Origin: Lachnospiraceae bacterium RM5 | GTDB taxonomy: Bacteria; Bacillota; Clostridia; Lachnospirales; Lachnospiraceae | DNA: 64,000 nucleotides | Direction of reading: 5' to 3' | Assembly (NCBI GenBank): GCA_900110975.1 | Contig: FOFK01000003.1 | Location: 149,895-213,894, forward strand | The notes under the pieces: generated by a model | Seen by the model: only the letters and a program-made list of their open reading frames with translations | What the model was told of the DNA's origin: nothing | Databases searched by the model: none | Made by a program: the position numbers and the translations under genes | Shown: piece by piece, positions 54,596 through 64,000 of the stretch | Position numbering within the stretch: position 1 is the stretch's first letter | Layout of the letters: each line of letters starts with the position of its first letter

Positions 54596-55777
54596 TTATT
54601 TAAGTCCAAAAGCTTCTTCTAATTTATCTTCATCAATATTTGTTCCGATTACGCAAAGTCTTCCTGTATAATCAGGCTCACCATTTCTTAATTCATATTC
54701 ACCGGGAACCAGATCAAAATAGAGCCAGTCATTTTCTGTAGTAGGAATCATTCCTTTAGCTCTTAATATAGAACCATATTCTGTTGTATTTGCAAACTTT
54801 TCAAGAAGAGCGGCAACATCTGTCTTTTCAAACTTCTTATAAGTTTCCCTGCCCCAGCTTGTAAATACTTCATCTGCATGATGATGGTGATGATCATGGT
54901 CGTGGTCGTGACATCCACATGTACAATTTTCACCATGTTCATGATGATGATCATGTTCCTCATGATCGTGATGATGTTCATGCTCTTCATGATCATGATG
55001 ATGTTCATGTTCTTCATGATCGTGATGGTGTTCATGCTCTTCATGTTCATGATGATGTTCATGCTCTTCATGATCGTGATGATGTTCATGCTCTTCATGT
55101 TCATGATGATGTTCATGTTCATGTTCATGCTCATGCTCTTTTTCATATATTTCATTTAAAAGTTCATCTGATAATGAACCTGATTTTTCCATTGCATTAA
55201 CAATAACTTTTCCTGAGATTTCATCCCAAGGTGTAGTAATAATTGTCGCATTAGGATTATGCTCTTTTAATAAACCTACGCACTGATCCATTTTTCCTTC
55301 AGGCATTTTCTGTGTTCTGCTTATTACAATTGTACCGGCACTTTCCACCTGGTTATTAAAGAATTCACCAAAATTCTTTATATACATTGCAGTTTTCAAA
55401 CCATCAACAACAGTTGTAGCACTGTTTAAAACAACATCTGCATCTTTCTTTGTAATATCATTTACAGCCTTAATTACATCAGATAATTTACCAACGCCTG
55501 ATGGCTCAATAATAATTCTGTCTGGATTATATGTTGTTATAACCTCATCTAAAGCTTTACCAAAATCTCCAACGAGTGTACAGCAGATACATCCGGAATT
55601 CATTTCTGTAATTTCAACACCGGCATCTTTTAAGAAACCGCCATCAATTCCAATTTCACCAAATTCATTTTCAATAAGTACAAGTTTTTCCTGGTTTAAA
55701 CCATCTTCAAGTAATTTTTTTATCAAAGTAGTTTTACCAGCTCCTAAAAATCCGGAAATAATATCTATCTTTGTCAT
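54596..55777 (-). CDS. G3E GTPase of the CobW/ZNG1 type with His-rich insert
   Basis: 393-aa metallochaperone-like GTPase. Walker A GFLGAGKT (residues 9-16), the metal-binding CICC (63-66), and the CobW C-terminal domain (about 305-393). Between them, residues 213-300 hold nine-residue His/Glu repeats (EEHEHHHDH), plus a CTCGCHDHDH segment. The repeat is built of 27-bp units. Zinc chaperone (YciC/ZNG1) is the best reading; a cobalt or cobalamin link is suggested only by neighbours. Strong promoter at 55814-55841. Confidence 0.9.
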   Translation of the reverse strand: MTKIDIISGFLGAGKTTLIKKLLEDGLNQEKLVLIENEFGEIGIDGGFLKDAGVEITEMNSGCICCTLVGDFGKALDEVITTYNPDRIIIEPSGVGKLSDVIKAVNDITKKDADVVLNSATTVVDGLKTAMYIKNFGEFFNNQVESAGTIVISRTQKMPEGKMDQCVGLLKEHNPNATIITTPWDEISGKVIVNAMEKSGSLSDELLNEIYEKEHEHEHEHEHHHEHEEHEHHHDHEEHEHHHEHEEHEHHHDHEEHEHHHDHEEHEHHHDHEEHDHHHEHGENCTCGCHDHDHDHHHHHADEVFTSWGRETYKKFEKTDVAALLEKFANTTEYGSILRAKGMIPTTENDWLYFDLVPGEYELRNGEPDYTGRLCVIGTNIDEDKLEEAFGLK

Positions 55778-55813
55778 AATACACCAATCTTCCTTTCCTA
55801 AAAATCTTCATTA

Positions 55814-55841
55814 AGTATAACAATTTAATAATCTTTGTCAA
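55814..55841 (-). promoter_or_regulatory. Predicted promoter of the G3E-GTPase run
   Basis: Minus strand TTGACA (55836-55841), 16-base spacer, TATACT (55814-55819). No clear Zur or riboswitch element was seen between it and the start codon at 55777. Confidence 0.65.
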
Positions 55842-55862
55842 GTTAGGTAAACTTATAAATCC

Positions 55863-56729
55863 CTAAGATATCATATCTTTTGTATTAATTACAAAAGTAT
55901 TATCTGCATCAAGATTCTTTAATAAATTTGCAAAATCACTATATTCAAGAATAATACTTCCATCGTTTGATGGGGCATTTCCTGTTTTTATAAGTATTCC
56001 GCCATCAATTGAAGGATCTTTTGAAATATTATATCCAAAATCTGCACAAAGCTTATAAGTAACCTGATCATTTGCAAAATAAATACTTATATCACCATTA
56101 AATTCAGAACTCTTATTAACTGAAATAAGGCTGTTATAATAATCTGAATTAGGATCTAAACACCAATAATAACTGTTATCAAGTCCTGTATAATTAAAAT
56201 ATCCATTATCTGCATCAAATCCAAAAGAATTTCTTATAGTAAACATTCCTACAGGAGTTCTGCCGTCAGCATTTTCCATTTTACCAAATCCATTTACGCC
56301 ACCATAAACATCAAATGATAAAATCTGTTTAAAACTTCTGTCTTCTCCTCTTTCAAACATATATAAGATACCTGTTGAACCGGCACTTTCATTTAAAACA
56401 ACAAGCTTATTTGTACGAATTTCAGTAGTTAAATCCTTAAACCAGGCTTCATCTGTAACATCATCCATAACCACAGCTTCTGTAGTTGTTTCTTCTTCCG
56501 TAGTTTCTTCTACAGTAGTTGCAGCCTCAGATGTTTCTTTTGTTTCTGTAGTAGTTTCTTCGCTGGTTTTTGTAGTACTTTCTTCTTTATTATCTTTTTT
56601 TGTTGTTTCTGCAGTAGTATTAGTTTCTTTTGCTTTATTATAATCTTTTAAAATTTCATCTCTTCCATAAAACAACGCTGAACCAATAACTGCAAGTCCT
56701 ATAATGGCAATAATAATTTTTTTATTCAT
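55863..56729 (-). CDS. L,D-transpeptidase-like protein lacking catalytic residues
   Basis: 288-aa membrane-anchored extracytoplasmic protein. One N-terminal helix (about residues 4-20) is followed by a Thr/Glu-rich stalk (about 35-87) and a domain (about 95-280) with DGRTPVGMFTIRNSFG (155-170), as in YkuD-type enzymes. Where active members have His (FxH) there is Lys248, and at the catalytic Cys position (GC) there is Ser258 (DGSI). It therefore looks like a pseudoenzyme that may bind peptidoglycan or a partner. Homology is from motif order and should be verified. Confidence 0.7.
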   Translation of the reverse strand: MNKKIIIAIIGLAVIGSALFYGRDEILKDYNKAKETNTTAETTKKDNKEESTTKTSEETTTETKETSEAATTVEETTEEETTTEAVVMDDVTDEAWFKDLTTEIRTNKLVVLNESAGSTGILYMFERGEDRSFKQILSFDVYGGVNGFGKMENADGRTPVGMFTIRNSFGFDADNGYFNYTGLDNSYYWCLDPNSDYYNSLISVNKSSEFNGDISIYFANDQVTYKLCADFGYNISKDPSIDGGILIKTGNAPSNDGSIILEYSDFANLLKNLDADNTFVINTKDMIS

Positions 56730-56768
56730 AATATTTTTTTCTAATTAAAACTAATTAGATTTCCTCCT

Positions 56769-58442
56769 TTATGTTAAATCCCAAATTCCGTCATTTTCAA
56801 AACGTTTTGCCATATCAGAAGCATTATCTACAATTTCTTTATCAAATCCAATAATACTAAGTAACTTAATGGCATTTTTTGTTGTCGCTTTACCGTCATT
56901 TATTTTATATGAGAAAAATACATCATCATCTTTAACCTGTTCATTAAAATGATAATTAGAAAAACTATTTTTTAATATTTCTGTAAGTTCAATATCATGA
57001 GTTGCCGCAAAACACATACAATTTTTCTTACTTAAATTTTCAAGGACATATGAAGATGCAGCAATTCTTTCAATAGTATTCGTACCTCTTAAGACCTCAT
57101 CAACAAAAGTAAGTGTTTTTATTTTACCTGCAGACATGTCAAGAATTCTCTTTATTGCCTTAATTTCAACCATGTAATAGCTGTCATTTGAATTTAAATT
57201 ATCACTAAGTGACATGGATGAAACCGTTTTATACATACATGTTTTAAAACTTTTTGCTGTACAGGTGTATATAGTCTGGGCAAAAATCGCATTAATTGCA
57301 ATGGTTCTTAAGAATGTTGATTTTCCTGATGCATTTGAACCGGTTATTAATACACATTTATTTTCTTTAAAATCATTTTTAACCGGTTTTTCAATTAAAG
57401 GATGGAAAACTTCCATGCATTCAATCCTTGCATTATCACTGAATTCAGGCTTACAAAATTCATCCTTATTCATTTCCCTGAACGAAGCAATTGCAATATC
57501 AGCTTCAATATTTCCAAGTGCATCATATATTTTTCTTATATCATCATAGTTTCCTGATATTTTTTTTGCCACCTGATTAAATCTTATAATATCAACATGA
57601 AATAACATTCTTAAATATTCAAGAATAACTTCCCCTACCGACCCTTCATTTCCTGATGAAATAAGGAAAAGCATAAAGTCCACACCTTTAAGATTTGTAA
57701 GGGCATTTTTCAAAATAAGATTATAATCAGCAATAAATCCAATATCTTTTTTTAGAATTTTCTTAGAGCATTTCATCATATCAACAAGATATTTTATGCT
57801 GATAAGCTCTTCAAGCGAATTTCCTTTTTCCGAAAAATATGTAGAAATATTTACAATAAGCATAACTATTAAAGATACAAGTCCTACAATCGGCCGGATA
57901 AAAATCATCACAAGAGATGCAATAAAAAGTACATTTAAAATATAATGTACTATATTTGATTTTCCCTTTAATTCATTAAGAATCTTTACTGCTTTAGCAT
58001 ATGGAACTGATTTTGTTCGTCCCATCTGTTTAAAAATCTTTTGTAATTCAAAGGAATCATCTTTATTTTCATAAAAAGCATCTATTATCTTATCTCTGTC
58101 TTTTAACACATCTTCATCAAACTCAGGAATTCTAAGTATCTTATAAAGATATTCCTCACCAATTGATGAATTTGTATTATTTATAAGACGGTATATACCA
58201 TCCAAATCCAGATCATTCCAAGTAATATCATCTATTACAAAATCACTGTTTTCCTTTGAATACTCAAAAAAACTTTTTATTCTTAATAAATCTTTTTCGC
58301 TGTAATTTTTTTTAGGTCTTTTACCCCAGGCCTTAGCAATTCTTTTATTTTTCTTTTTTTCTTCACTTTTCTTATATCTTATTGTATTTACAAGGAAAAT
58401 AAGAAAAGCTATTATAAATATTCCTGCAATATATTTTAACAT
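56769..58442 (-). CDS. Membrane-bound MutS-like ATPase
   Basis: 557-aa protein with the MutS clamp/ATPase end but no mismatch-recognition domain. An N-terminal membrane helix (about residues 4-22), a core/lever-like region and a second hydrophobic pair (about 165-205) precede the ATPase (about 330-557) with Walker A GSNASGKSTFLRT, SMSLSDN, DEVLRGTNTIERIA and FAATHD. It resembles the short MutS-related, membrane-tethered group of Firmicutes; its role is unknown. It shares the strand with gpsA, 62 bases downstream of that gene's stop. Confidence 0.85.
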   Translation of the reverse strand: MLKYIAGIFIIAFLIFLVNTIRYKKSEEKKKNKRIAKAWGKRPKKNYSEKDLLRIKSFFEYSKENSDFVIDDITWNDLDLDGIYRLINNTNSSIGEEYLYKILRIPEFDEDVLKDRDKIIDAFYENKDDSFELQKIFKQMGRTKSVPYAKAVKILNELKGKSNIVHYILNVLFIASLVMIFIRPIVGLVSLIVMLIVNISTYFSEKGNSLEELISIKYLVDMMKCSKKILKKDIGFIADYNLILKNALTNLKGVDFMLFLISSGNEGSVGEVILEYLRMLFHVDIIRFNQVAKKISGNYDDIRKIYDALGNIEADIAIASFREMNKDEFCKPEFSDNARIECMEVFHPLIEKPVKNDFKENKCVLITGSNASGKSTFLRTIAINAIFAQTIYTCTAKSFKTCMYKTVSSMSLSDNLNSNDSYYMVEIKAIKRILDMSAGKIKTLTFVDEVLRGTNTIERIAASSYVLENLSKKNCMCFAATHDIELTEILKNSFSNYHFNEQVKDDDVFFSYKINDGKATTKNAIKLLSIIGFDKEIVDNASDMAKRFENDGIWDLT

Positions 58443-58504
58443 TTTAATTTCCTGCCATCTGTAATGTTCTTCTTGTTATGATATTTTTTTGTTTGCTATT
58501 TATA

Positions 58505-59515
58505 TTAATCCCAGTCAACCTGTGAATGTTCAATAGCCTTATCTCTTTGCATAAGCTCATTTACAGCATCTTTAACATTTTTATTTTCAAATAAAATCTG
58601 ATTAACCGCTGTTATGATAGGCATGCTTACATTATATTTTTCTGAAAGAGCCTTTGCAGCTTTAGCTGAATAAATTCCTTCAACAACCATATGGACTTCG
58701 TTTACAGCTTCATCCATTGTTTTTCCCTGTCCCATAAGGATTCCTGCTCTTCTGTTTCTGCTATGCATACTTGCACATGTAACAATAAGATCACCAATAC
58801 CTGAAAGTCCAAAAAGTGTAGCTTCCTTAGCACCCATTGCAAGTCCAAGTCTTGATATTTCTGAAATACCTCTTGTAATTAATGCAGCCTTGGTATTATC
58901 ACCATAATTAAGACCATCTGCCATACCTGCCGCAAGAGCAATAACATTTTTTAAAGCTCCACCAAGTTCAATACCAAGTATATCAGAACTAGTATACACC
59001 CTGAATACATTTGACATAAAAATATTCTGGAGATAAAGTGCCAAATCCTTTGTTTTTGCACCAACTACACATGTTGTTGGAAGACCTTTTCCAACTTCTT
59101 CAGCGTGACTTGGTCCTGATAAAACGCAGACATTCACATTCTTTACTTCATCTTCTATAACTTCTGTTAAAGTCATTAAAGTACTTTCTTCAATACCTTT
59201 TGCTACATTTACAATAATCTGTCCATCTTTTAAAAGACCATTTAATCTGCCTGCTGTCTGTCTTGTAAATTTTGAAGCAACAGCTAAAACAATCACGTCC
59301 TTATCTGTAACAGCTTCTTTTAAATCTGCTTCAATCTTAATACTGTCAGGTATTATTATTCCAGGAAGACATACTTTGTTTTCCTTTTCATTTTTCAACA
59401 TATCAATTTCTTTTTCAAGAGCTGACCAGATTGTAACATTATGCCCATTGTTATTTAATAAAACTGCAAGAGCTATTCCCCATCCTCCTGCTCCTAAAAC
59501 AGTTACATTTGCCAT
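58505..59515 (-). CDS. gpsA: Glycerol-3-phosphate dehydrogenase
   Basis: NAD(P)H-dependent enzyme making sn-glycerol-3-phosphate for phospholipids; 336 aa. The dinucleotide motif VLGAGGWGIALAV (residues 5-17), the catalytic-lysine motif GGALKNVIALAAG and a final QVDWD are seen. It follows plsY, whose product uses G3P, so the pair starts phospholipid synthesis. Confidence 0.96.
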   Translation of the reverse strand: MANVTVLGAGGWGIALAVLLNNNGHNVTIWSALEKEIDMLKNEKENKVCLPGIIIPDSIKIEADLKEAVTDKDVIVLAVASKFTRQTAGRLNGLLKDGQIIVNVAKGIEESTLMTLTEVIEDEVKNVNVCVLSGPSHAEEVGKGLPTTCVVGAKTKDLALYLQNIFMSNVFRVYTSSDILGIELGGALKNVIALAAGMADGLNYGDNTKAALITRGISEISRLGLAMGAKEATLFGLSGIGDLIVTCASMHSRNRRAGILMGQGKTMDEAVNEVHMVVEGIYSAKAAKALSEKYNVSMPIITAVNQILFENKNVKDAVNELMQRDKAIEHSQVDWD

Positions 59516-59554
59516 GTTCTATACCTCCTTTAAATCTTTATATTAATTTTCATA

Positions 59555-60271
59555 TTAATTTTCATTTAAATTCTCATTTGAAATTTCATCTGAATCCGTA
59601 TTTTTTTTGCTTCCAATCTTATTTTCCGTTCCGCTTAAAAGTCTTACAATATTAGCCCTGTGCTTATACCAAGCAAGAGCAGCAATAAAAAATACCATTA
59701 AATAAACTTCTATTCTTTCAGTTCCCGTAAACTTCATATCATTATGGAAGCCCACAATTCCAATCTCATTAAATATAATAATTTCAATAAGAAAACCTGC
59801 CATAATCATTAATGATCCTAAAGATACATATCTTGTTATAGCTACAATACTTATAAATATTGCAAGTTCAATAAGTATAATCTTGATATCCCCAAGACCA
59901 AGTATAACACCACCTGCTGCAGCAATTCCTTTACCACCTTTAAATCCCATATAGAATGGGAAATTATGTCCAAGGATTACACCTATTCCAGAGTATACTC
60001 TTAAAATAAATACAAAATCTTTATCATAATAATTTATAAAAATAAAATAAATTACGATTGTGCAGATGATTGCCTTTAATACATCACCAAGAAATGTTAT
60101 AAGTCCTGCCTTTTTCCCAAGAACTCTCATAGCATTTGTTGTTCCTGCATTACCACTTCCAAAATCTCTGATATCAATATTTTTTATTTTTCCATAAAGA
60201 TAAGATGTCTGTAAAAGACCAAAAAAATAACCTATAAATATACAAAGTATTCTTAAAGCAATTGTTTCCAT
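59555..60271 (-). CDS. plsY: Acyl-phosphate glycerol-3-phosphate acyltransferase
   Basis: Membrane acyltransferase using acyl-phosphate to acylate G3P; about 238 aa with five or so membrane segments. The conserved motifs are SGNAGTTNAMRVLGKKAG and GHNFPFYMGFKGGKGIA. A charged Asn/Glu/Asp tail follows (about 218-238). The frame opens at 60295 inside der, but the ATG at 60271 follows AAAGGATAAAGAATAA. It lies between der and gpsA in conserved clostridial order. Confidence 0.94.
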   Translation of the reverse strand: METIALRILCIFIGYFFGLLQTSYLYGKIKNIDIRDFGSGNAGTTNAMRVLGKKAGLITFLGDVLKAIICTIVIYFIFINYYDKDFVFILRVYSGIGVILGHNFPFYMGFKGGKGIAAAGGVILGLGDIKIILIELAIFISIVAITRYVSLGSLMIMAGFLIEIIIFNEIGIVGFHNDMKFTGTERIEVYLMVFFIAALAWYKHRANIVRLLSGTENKIGSKKNTDSDEISNENLNEN

Positions 60272-60272
60272 T

Positions 60273-61598
60273 TTATTCTTTATCCTTTCTCTCACGGGTT
60301 AATATTCTAAGAGCAGTTCCCTTAAATCCAAAGGCTTCTCTTATATTATTTTCAAGATATCTTGAATAAGAAAAATGCATAAGCTTTTTATCATTTACAA
60401 ATACAACAAATGTTGGTGGTTTTATTGCAACCTGAGTCATATAATAAAGTTTAAGTCTCTTACCTTTATCTGAAGGTGGCTGCTGCATTGCAACTGCTTC
60501 TGCCAGAATCTCATTAAGAACACCTGTCTGTATTCTCATACTCTGGTTTTCTATAATCATATCAATAGTTTCAAAAAGTTTATCAAGTCTTTTACCTGTA
60601 AGTGCTGAAATAAAGATAATCTCTGCATATTGCATAAATGAAAGAGTATTTCTGATTTTTTCTGTCTGTCTGTATATTGTCTTATCATCTTTCTCAACTG
60701 CGTCCCATTTATTTACGGCAACAATAATACCTTTACCTCTTTCATGGGCAATACCTGCAATCTTTGCATCCTGCTCTGTTACACCTTCCGTTCCGTCAAT
60801 AACAATAACAACAACATCGGCTCTTTCAACAGCAGCAACTGCACGTATTATACTGTATCTTTCAATTTCTTCTTTTATTTTTGATTTTCTTCTTAAACCT
60901 GCAGTATCAATAAATACATATTCTTTACCGTTTCGCACGATATTTGTATCTATAGCATCTCTTGTAGTTCCTGCAATATCAGAAACAATAACCCTGTTTT
61001 CACCTGTAAGTTTATTTATAATTGATGACTTACCAACATTTGGTTTTCCAACAATAGCAACCTTTGGTCTGTCATCTTCTGTTTCTTCTTCACCATCATC
61101 TTCGAAATTTTTACATACTTCTTCAAGCATATCTCCAAGACCAAGTTTTGAAGCAGCTGAAATAGGTATAGGATCACCAATTCCAAGATTATAAAATTCA
61201 TATACATCAGGCATCATCTTGTCAAAGTTATCTACTTTATTTACAACAAGAACAACCTTTTTCTTACTTCTTCTAAGCATATCACAGACCTTAGCATCAG
61301 AATCTACAAGCCCCTGTCTTACATCTGTTATAAACACAATAACATCTGCAGTATCTATTGCAATCTGGGCCTGTTCTCTCATCTGGGATAAAATAATATC
61401 ATTTGAATCAGGTTCAATACCGCCTGTATCAATGATTGTAAATGTTTTATCCAGCCAGTTTACGTCTGCATATATTCTGTCTCTTGTAACACCTGGTGTA
61501 TCTTTTACAATAGAAATCATATCTCCTGCTAATGCATTAAATAATGTTGATTTACCAACATTTGGTCTACCTACAATAGCTACAACTTTTTTACTCAT
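60273..61598 (-). CDS. der: GTPase Der (EngA)
   Basis: Essential tandem-G-domain GTPase for 50S assembly, 441 aa. Domain 1 has [22 protein letters not shown], and VVNKVD. Domain 2 has [24 protein letters not shown] and NKWD. The KH-like C-terminal domain ends with [10 protein letters not shown]. It abuts plsY, and the DUF512 gene is 41 bases upstream. Confidence 0.97.
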   Translation of the reverse strand: MSKKVVAIVGRPNVGKSTLFNALAGDMISIVKDTPGVTRDRIYADVNWLDKTFTIIDTGGIEPDSNDIILSQMREQAQIAIDTADVIVFITDVRQGLVDSDAKVCDMLRRSKKKVVLVVNKVDNFDKMMPDVYEFYNLGIGDPIPISAASKLGLGDMLEEVCKNFEDDGEEETEDDRPKVAIVGKPNVGKSSIINKLTGENRVIVSDIAGTTRDAIDTNIVRNGKEYVFIDTAGLRRKSKIKEEIERYSIIRAVAAVERADVVVIVIDGTEGVTEQDAKIAGIAHERGKGIIVAVNKWDAVEKDDKTIYRQTEKIRNTLSFMQYAEIIFISALTGKRLDKLFETIDMIIENQSMRIQTGVLNEILAEAVAMQQPPSDKGKRLKLYYMTQVAIKPPTFVVFVNDKKLMHFSYSRYLENNIREAFGFKGTALRILTRERKDKE

Positions 61599-61639
61599 TT
61601 CAACCTCCGGTTTAATAAACTCAAACTAGTTTTTATGTT

Positions 61640-63031
61640 TTATTTTTTATATTTATCATAAACATCAATATAAACAAAATTACCATTATCTTCTTTTTCG
61701 GCATTTAAATATTCATCTGTTAATATTGATTTACAAAACTCTTTTCCATCGCATTTTGATATTTCTATATCAACATTTAATGCAGATTTTACGTCACTTA
61801 AGTGGTAATCATCTAAAAATACGTCTTCACCGCTTCTTAGTATATTATTTGGTAAAATTAATTTTTCTCCAAGTTCTTTATCTTTTAACTGATCCATTAA
61901 ATCAGTAGCTGTAATAAGTCCTGAAACAGTAATCTTTTCACCAAAAAAATTATTTATTATTTTATAGCAGTTTACTTTAAGATTCTCAAATTTATCCTCT
62001 AACATTTCAGACATATGTTTTAATGTATCATATGCAAGAACTCCTGTAGCAAGGCTTACTACTCTTTTCTTTTCAAGTGTATGTGGCTTTAAAGTATTAT
62101 ATTCCTCCATAAATTCAGAAATAAGTAACCTCATCATGCCAACACCATTTTCCAGCTGGATATATCCGTCATATCTTTCTTCTTCAGGAAAGTCTCTTTC
62201 TGCTAAGATATACCACTCATCACTTGCCTGAATAAAGTGAACTCCATGCTTTTCATAAATTTCTTTCTGATATTTTTCAATAAGATCAATAACTTTTCCT
62301 GCATCCTCTTTTTCAAAACTTTCCAAAGGAAATAATCCTTCCCTGTATTTTGTAAGACCTGATGGAACTACGGAAACACTTCTCATTACAGGAATATATT
62401 TCATAAGATCTATTATGCTTTTTTCCAACTCATTTCCATCATTTATGCCTTTGCATAGCACAATCTGACCATTCATTTCAATGCCTGCTTTAAAAAGTAC
62501 ATCTATCTTATCAAGGGCATCGCCTGCAAATCTGTTATTTAACATCTTGCATCTTAATTCTTTATTCGTTGTCTGTACGGAAATGTTGATAGGTCCTAAG
62601 TTAAACCTGATGATTCTGTCTATATCCTTATCAGACATATTGGTTAAGGTAATATAATTTCCCTGTAAAAAAGATAATCTGGAATCATCATCCTTAAAAT
62701 ACAGAGTTTCTCTCATGCCCTTTGGCATCTGGTCAATAAAACAAAAGATACACTTATTATGACAGCTTCTGTATTCACTCATAAGACCATTTTCAAATTC
62801 AATACCAAGATCTTCATCAGGTTCTTTATCTATCTCTAAAAGAAGCACTTCTCCATCTTTTGTTTCAATAAGAACTTCAATATAATCATCCTCAACAAGG
62901 TATTGATAATCAAAAATATCTTCAATATCAACATCATTAATTTTAAGTAATTTATCACCAGGTTCAAGCTCAAATTCTTCTGCAATCGAATCCGGCAATA
63001 CTTTTTTTATAACATGTCCTTTTGTTTTCAC
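61640..63031 (-). CDS. DUF512 radical SAM protein
   Basis: 463-aa protein of the TIGR03279 family. A PDZ-like domain (about residues 1-70) precedes the radical SAM motif with CHNKCIFCFIDQMPKGMRETLYFKDDD (C-x3-C-x2-C), and the DUF512 domain is C-terminal. The start codon is GTG at 63031, with an AGG eight bases upstream. Its position directly before der is conserved in Clostridia. Reaction unknown. An extended -10 (TGGTATAAT) at 63114-63122 may be its promoter. Confidence 0.9.
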   Translation of the reverse strand: MKTKGHVIKKVLPDSIAEEFELEPGDKLLKINDVDIEDIFDYQYLVEDDYIEVLIETKDGEVLLLEIDKEPDEDLGIEFENGLMSEYRSCHNKCIFCFIDQMPKGMRETLYFKDDDSRLSFLQGNYITLTNMSDKDIDRIIRFNLGPINISVQTTNKELRCKMLNNRFAGDALDKIDVLFKAGIEMNGQIVLCKGINDGNELEKSIIDLMKYIPVMRSVSVVPSGLTKYREGLFPLESFEKEDAGKVIDLIEKYQKEIYEKHGVHFIQASDEWYILAERDFPEEERYDGYIQLENGVGMMRLLISEFMEEYNTLKPHTLEKKRVVSLATGVLAYDTLKHMSEMLEDKFENLKVNCYKIINNFFGEKITVSGLITATDLMDQLKDKELGEKLILPNNILRSGEDVFLDDYHLSDVKSALNVDIEISKCDGKEFCKSILTDEYLNAEKEDNGNFVYIDVYDKYKK

Positions 63032-63113
63032 AAAAAAACCTACTTTCCATATATCAATCTAAATATAAATATCAATCAATTTATTATGGCATTTATTTGC
63101 AAAATCCAAACCT

Positions 63114-63122
63114 ATTATACCA
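63114..63122 (-). promoter_or_regulatory. Extended -10 element for the DUF512-der run
   Basis: TGGTATAAT on the minus strand (an extended -10), with no good -35. It would start a transcript about 75 nt ahead of the DUF512 gene. Confidence 0.45.
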
Positions 63123-63138
63123 TAATTTACTAAATATA

Positions 63139-63963
63139 TCATCTTAATGATATAAAGCCTGCTAAATTTCCTCTTTTTCCATTGGTTGCACGGTGTGAAA
63201 AAAGCACATCAGAGTTCTCAAAGGTACATATTCTTCTGTTCTCTATATGCTCCTTTAAAATCCCTGCATCCATTAAAATATATTCATTAGCCTTCCATAA
63301 ATCAAGCATAAAATGCCCATTTCCCTTATCCACAGATATTTCTTTAATTCTGTCTTCATCAAATATTTTTCTAAATTCATCTATTACATCAAGACTTACT
63401 TCATAGCAGTCCTTACAAATAGAAGGACCAATGGCTGTAATAATATCATTTCTGTCACATCCAAATTTTTCTACCATCATATCTACTGTTTTTGCGCCGA
63501 TTTTTTTAACTGTACCACGCCATCCTGAATGAGACATTCCAACAACCCTTTTTACCGGATCAGCAAAAAATAATGGCACGCAATCGGCATAATATGTAAA
63601 TAATACAATGCCTTTTTCATTTGTCAGCATGCCATCAACATCTATAAATGATTGTTCCTTAACTATTCCATTCCCGGCATCTTCACCCGTAATAATCCTG
63701 ATATTATTAGTATGTGTCTGGTTTGAAGAAACAAATTTTTCTATATCTTCACCTATTTTTTCTGCAAGAAGATGATAATTTTTTAATACATCTTCCTTTT
63801 CATCTCCTCTTGTAAAAGAAAGATTTAAAGAACTATAATATCCTTTACTTACGCCACCTTTTTTCGTTGTAAAACCATGATTTATAAAATCATATTTAGA
63901 AAAAAGATCGTATTTTATTATTGGAATATCAGAATTCATAATATTTTTTAAATATTCATTCAT
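63139..63963 (-). CDS. pgeF: Peptidoglycan editing factor PgeF (laccase-domain)
   Basis: DUF152/YfiH family, 274 aa. Conserved motifs include NHGFTTKKGGVSKG, SSNQTHTNN, YADCVPLFFADP, MSHSGWRGTVKKIG and GPSICKDCYEVS, with the copper/zinc-type histidines and cysteines. Family members act as purine nucleoside hydrolases/phosphorylases and in peptidoglycan editing; which role applies is unknown. Only 37 bases follow to the window end. Confidence 0.9.
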   Translation of the reverse strand: MNEYLKNIMNSDIPIIKYDLFSKYDFINHGFTTKKGGVSKGYYSSLNLSFTRGDEKEDVLKNYHLLAEKIGEDIEKFVSSNQTHTNNIRIITGEDAGNGIVKEQSFIDVDGMLTNEKGIVLFTYYADCVPLFFADPVKRVVGMSHSGWRGTVKKIGAKTVDMMVEKFGCDRNDIITAIGPSICKDCYEVSLDVIDEFRKIFDEDRIKEISVDKGNGHFMLDLWKANEYILMDAGILKEHIENRRICTFENSDVLFSHRATNGKRGNLAGFISLR

Positions 63964-64000
63964 TTTTTGCCTCTCAAAATGCGTTTTTTATATGAGTAAT

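Noticed and set aside
54878-55159. Plus-strand frames rich in Met and Val, or His and Asp, over the CobW gene
   Set aside because: These are antisense shadows of the His-rich repeats and have no ribosome binding site.

Overview
The window is low-GC (roughly 30% by eye), almost fully coding DNA from a Gram-positive anaerobe of the Clostridia, most likely a Lachnospiraceae member. Support comes from gene order (rplU-prp-rpmA-obgE-yhbY-nadD-yqeK-rsfS; radC-mreBCD-PBP2-minCDE-rodA-mgsA; DUF512-der-plsY-gpsA), an L27 protein with a Prp-cleavable N-terminus, a Bacillus/Clostridium-type LexA box, sepF and ylmE, and ChW-repeat surface proteins. No rRNA, tRNA, phage, IS element or CRISPR locus was seen.

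Layout. 1-12.3 kb, plus strand: the 3' part of mgtE, a patatin-like lipase, two small unknown genes, ilvN, leuCD, thrC, an acyltransferase, then the L21/L27 ribosomal operon and the obgE-rsfS assembly and NAD genes. 12.3-15.2 kb: a four-unit 73-bp repeat array and an SOS island of lexA, a divergent tyrosine recombinase and a YneA-like LysM protein. The last has a consensus promoter with a LexA box in its spacer. From 14.7 kb to the end every gene is on the minus strand. In transcription order these are: pgeF, DUF512 radical SAM, der, plsY, gpsA, a membrane MutS-like ATPase, and an L,D-transpeptidase-like protein without its catalytic residues; two G3E/CobW-type GTPases and a small FakA-tail-like protein; a five-gene operon coding for transcobalamin-like surface proteins and an ECF transporter; mscL, rpsU, phoH, ybeY and two flavoproteins; proB, an unknown gene, fthC, miaB, mutS, mutL, miaA and a PLP lyase; and the large envelope and division block from radC to rluD/lspA.

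The most system-like and least ordinary part is 46.2-55.8 kb. A split homologue of the intrinsic-factor/transcobalamin architecture (an alpha-barrel protein plus two DUF4430 proteins, one carrying six ChW repeats) sits in one operon with EcfT and a single polypeptide joining both ECF ATPases and an S component. It lies directly downstream of a His-rich CobW GTPase and a GTPase-DUF1980 fusion. I read this as a probable surface-capture and uptake system for a corrinoid, or less likely a metal complex. The substrate is inferred and no cobalamin riboswitch is visible.

A second unusual signal is a family of 72-73-bp units, each with a 35-nt hairpin. It forms tandem arrays at 12.3 kb (four units) and 45.9 kb (five units), each just past the 3' end of a minus-strand gene and in the same orientation. 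The second array adjoins a patchwork of other short tandem repeats. Start positions were moved from the longest open frame wherever a ribosome binding site clearly favours an internal start; each case is noted.
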